This document shows positions 62,173 through 64,000 of a stretch of 64,000 nucleotides of DNA, one piece after another; the first letter of the stretch is position 1, and the number at the start of each line of letters is the position of its first letter. The position numbers were made by a program, and so were the translations under genes. The stretch spans positions 3,286,001 through 3,350,000 of the forward strand of contig NZ_CP132911.1 in assembly GCF_036320485.1 (NCBI RefSeq). The letters are read 5' to 3'. The notes below the pieces were generated by a model. The model was not told where the DNA came from. It saw only the letters and a list, made by a program, of their open reading frames with translations, and made no database searches. Origin of the DNA: Dyella sp. A6. GTDB lineage: Bacteria > Pseudomonadota > Gammaproteobacteria > Xanthomonadales > Rhodanobacteraceae.

Positions 62173-62212
62173 TGGAACCGGACTTCCGCATTCTCTTCCG
62201 GTCATATAAATA

Positions 62213-62235
62213 GTGCACGATTTATTATTGCGCAA
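62213..62235 (+). promoter_or_regulatory. OhrR operator before ohr
   Basis: GTGCAC (62213-62218) faces GCGCAA (62230-62235) around 11 bases. It is flanked by the same AAATA as the ohrR operator, and the inner TATTGCGCA is identical. It controls ohr and lies about 80 bases before its start. Confidence 0.72.
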
Positions 62236-62316
62236 CATCTAACGGAGACGAGCCATGCGCCTCCGCAAGCACCTGATCCACTGCCTGACGCCTTTCACCC
62301 CAACGAGGTCACCACC

Positions 62317-62742
62317 ATGTCCATCGAAAAAGTCCTGTATCGCGCCCACGCCAAGGCCACCGGCGGTCGCGACGGCCACGCCACCTCTTCCGACGGCGTG
62401 CTCGACGTCCAGCTGACCGTGCCGAAGGAGCTCGGCGGCAACGGTGCCACCGGCACCAATCCCGAGCAGTTGTTCGCCGCCGGCTATTCGGCCTGCTTCA
62501 TTGGCGCGCTGAAATTCGTCGCCGGCCAGGAAAAGCGTGTGCTGCCGGCCGACACCACCATCGAGGGCACCGTGGGCATCGGCCAGATTCCCACCGGCTT
62601 CGGTATCGAGGTCGAGCTGAAGATCCATGTGCCCGGCCTGCCGCGTGAGGAGGTGGAAGCGCTGGTGCAGAAGGCGCATGTCGTGTGCCCGTACTCCAAC
62701 GCCACCCGCGGCAACATCGACGTGACGCTGACCGTGGTCTGA
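62317..62742 (+). CDS. ohr: Organic hydroperoxide resistance peroxidase Ohr
   Basis: The protein is 141 residues, an OsmC/Ohr-fold thiol peroxidase. C60 in [10 protein letters not shown] is the reactive cysteine and C124 in [12 protein letters not shown] resolves it. R18 (GGRDGHATS) and E50 ([13 protein letters not shown]) complete the active site. It reduces organic hydroperoxides with lipoylated proteins as the reductant. It is controlled by OhrR. The leader has an upstream ATG (62254) with a good ribosome site (cggag), which could start a short leader peptide in another frame. Confidence 0.96.
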   Translation: MSIEKVLYRAHAKATGGRDGHATSSDGVLDVQLTVPKELGGNGATGTNPEQLFAAGYSACFIGALKFVAGQEKRVLPADTTIEGTVGIGQIPTGFGIEVELKIHVPGLPREEVEALVQKAHVVCPYSNATRGNIDVTLTVV

Positions 62743-62765
62743 GTCCGCGTTACTGGATGACAAGG

Positions 62766-62790
62766 AAAGCCCGGGCAAGCCCCGGGCTTT
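62766..62790. terminator. Bidirectional terminator after ohr
   Basis: AAAGCCCGGG (62766-62775) pairs with CCCGGGCTTT (62781-62790) around a five-base loop, between the converging ohr and membrane-protein genes. Confidence 0.85.
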
Positions 62791-62805
62791 GTGCGCCTTC
62801 GCGAA

Positions 62806-63132
62806 TCAGCGCAAGCGGCGCGAGATCGCGAAGAACGCCAGGTTGCCCAGACCCGTGGCGCCGGCCAGTACCGCGACCATGCCCGGGGTGACATCGTGCC
62901 AGCCGAACCACTGGATCAGCCCGAAGCCCAGCGCCACCGACAGCAGCACGATGCCCCAGCGCAGCGAAGACAGCCGGCGGCGCAGCTCCTCGTCGCGCAG
63001 CATCGCGTCAATCAGTTCGGTCGAGCCACCGGACTCGACCATGCGGCGGCGGACGATCGCCTCCACGCAGACCTTGATCGCGTAGGCGATGGCGACAAAC
63101 AACGAAATCGGGACCAGAATGCCGAGATCCAT
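62806..63132 (-). CDS. Small membrane protein, uncharacterised
   Basis: The protein is 108 residues from the ATG at 63132, preceded by AGGAG. The N-terminal helix (about 3-22) and a C-terminal hydrophobic pair (about 58-76 and 81-98) flank a charged region ([26 protein letters not shown]) that lies in the cytoplasm or periplasm. The layout resembles small inner-membrane proteins often found beside ECF sigma genes in Xanthomonadales. It is divergent from the sigma factor gene here and may be linked in role. I do not recognise a named family. Confidence 0.65.
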   Translation of the reverse strand: MDLGILVPISLFVAIAYAIKVCVEAIVRRRMVESGGSTELIDAMLRDEELRRRLSSLRWGIVLLSVALGFGLIQWFGWHDVTPGMVAVLAGATGLGNLAFFAISRRLR

Positions 63133-63251
63133 GAACTTCTCCTGATGGCAGGTGGAAATGGGTAGGTTCGGGAACATGGATACAGCCCGCCGCCGGACGG
63201 TTGCAGCACGCGAGTTGCAACCGCAGCCCTGTTGCCTGCATCAGATGTCGC

Positions 63252-63827
63252 ATGGATGACATCCACCACCCCGACCGCGCGCTGGTCGACGCCGTGCTGG
63301 CCAACCGGCCGGGGGCGTTCGAGCGCCTGGTCCACACGCACCAGCGCCTGTGCTGGCATCTCATCCTGCGCATGGTGCGCGACCCGGAAGATGCCCGCGA
63401 ACTTTGCCAGGACACGTTCCTGCGCGTGCACCAGTGCCTGCACCAGTACCGCGGCGAGTGTGCGCTTAAGTCGTGGATCGGCCGCGTGGCCTACCACCTG
63501 GCCCTGCGCCACCTGCAACGCAAGCGCCTGCCGCTGGCCGGGACACACGACGACGACGGCGTGGCCCTGGTGGAAAACATCGGCGACGGCTTCGACCTGG
63601 AAGCCGCCTGCGCGGACGCGGAGATGTTGCATCACCTGCATGAGGCGATCGAGACGCTGCCGCCCTTGCAGCGCACCCTGCTGACGCTGTATCACCTTGA
63701 GGAGCTGTCGATTCCGGACATCGCCGAAATCACCGGCCTGCCCGTCGGCACCATCAAGAGTCATTTGTTCCGGTCGCGCCTGCGCGTGCGCGACGCACTT
63801 GCAACCCGGACAGGAGTTGCCGCATGA
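63252..63827 (+). CDS. ECF RNA polymerase sigma factor
   Basis: The protein is 191 residues from the ATG at 63252. Region 2 has RPGAFERLVHTHQRLCWHLI and DARELCQDTFLRVHQCLHQYRG. Region 4 has LPPLQRTLLTLYHLEELSIPDIAEITGLPVGTIKSHLFR. It directs RNA polymerase to a stress or envelope regulon. It overlaps the next gene by four bases (ATGA), and that gene is probably its anti-sigma factor. The regulon is unknown. A start at 63201 would add residues that do not fit. Confidence 0.93.
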   Translation: MDDIHHPDRALVDAVLANRPGAFERLVHTHQRLCWHLILRMVRDPEDARELCQDTFLRVHQCLHQYRGECALKSWIGRVAYHLALRHLQRKRLPLAGTHDDDGVALVENIGDGFDLEAACADAEMLHHLHEAIETLPPLQRTLLTLYHLEELSIPDIAEITGLPVGTIKSHLFRSRLRVRDALATRTGVAA

Positions 63828-64000
63828 ACCACGACGACAAAGCTTCGCTCGACCCGGCGCAGGAGCGCGAATGGCAGGCACAGGAACGCGCCCTGCGTGC
63901 CGAGCGGCTGGGCCTGGACCCGCGCGGCGACGATGTCCGCGTGCGCCGCTACCGCGTGCTGTCGAAAGCCCTGCGCCAACCGCCGGCGGAAGCCCTGCCC
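63824..64000 (+). CDS. Probable anti-sigma factor, C-terminus cut by window edge
   Basis: The first 59 codons from the ATG at 63824, which overlaps the sigma stop by four bases. MNHDDKASLDPAQEREW, then RRYRVLSKALRQPPAEALP, is highly charged. No membrane segment is reached yet. By coupling to an ECF sigma gene it is likely an anti-sigma factor with a cytoplasmic N-terminus. The family cannot be named from this fragment. Confidence 0.6.
   Translation, partial: MNHDDKASLDPAQEREWQAQERALRAERLGLDPRGDDVRVRRYRVLSKALRQPPAEALP

Noticed and set aside
1..64000. CRISPR array, prophage or tRNA genes
   Set aside because: No regularly spaced repeats, phage structural genes or cloverleaf sequences were found by reading both strands.

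Overview
The window looks like a chromosome segment from a GC-rich gammaproteobacterium of the Xanthomonadales, most likely Rhodanobacteraceae (Rhodanobacter/Dyella/Luteibacter-like). The reasons are the TonB-dependent-receptor-centred sugar loci, an O-antigen cluster beside metB (the place used in Xanthomonas), a PilU-type pilus ATPase and the OhrR/Ohr pair. Family assignment is from remembered motifs; no search was run.

Layout. (1) 1-7.1 kb, minus strand: an O-antigen export operon (wzm, wzt, an FkbM methyltransferase with a coiled-coil tail, and a three-domain glycosyltransferase cut by the window edge), with metB next to it. (2) 8.6-13.4 kb, plus strand: rfbBACD and manC, which make dTDP-rhamnose and GDP-mannose. 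13.5-16.5 kb, minus strand: SURF1 and a WecE/WecD-like pair that probably makes an N-acylated amino sugar. (3) 16.7-26.6 kb: a glucoside locus with an MFS transporter, a LacI regulator, a TonB receptor, an unassigned six-hairpin glycosidase-like protein and a GH3 enzyme. A perfect 22-bp operator palindrome lies before the receptor. (4) 26.6-29.8 kb: a mobile junction. An IS3-family element supplies the last codons of the GH3 gene. A Sel1-repeat gene follows, then the right end of a Tn7-like transposon in the standard attTn7 position 24 bp downstream of glmS. That end is split by an IS30-family element. No tns genes or left end are present, so this is a decayed Tn7-like island.

(5) 29.8-39.1 kb: housekeeping genes (glmS, cystathionine beta-synthase, a DUF465 protein, two DUF4398-like envelope proteins, pilU, maleylacetoacetate isomerase, pgk and a HAD phosphatase). 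(6) 39.3-55.1 kb: a galactoside locus. It has a GntR regulator, dgoK, dgoA, dgoD, a short-chain dehydrogenase, an SMP-30 lactonase, a sugar MFS porter, a second TonB receptor, GH27 alpha-galactosidase, aldose 1-epimerase and GH35 beta-galactosidase. Together these can import galactosides, release galactose and oxidise it by a De Ley-Doudoroff-type route to pyruvate and glyceraldehyde 3-phosphate. (7) 55.4-61.7 kb: two Y-family DNA polymerase genes flanking a GH50/agarase-like enzyme and an APC permease. (8) 61.7-64 kb: ohrR and ohr with matched operators, a small membrane protein, and an ECF sigma factor with the start of its probable anti-sigma gene.

The most notable items are the Tn7-like end at glmS with its IS30 insertion, the IS3/GH3 junction without target duplication, the 22-bp LacI-type operator, the internally duplicated glycosyltransferase and the unassigned six-hairpin protein.
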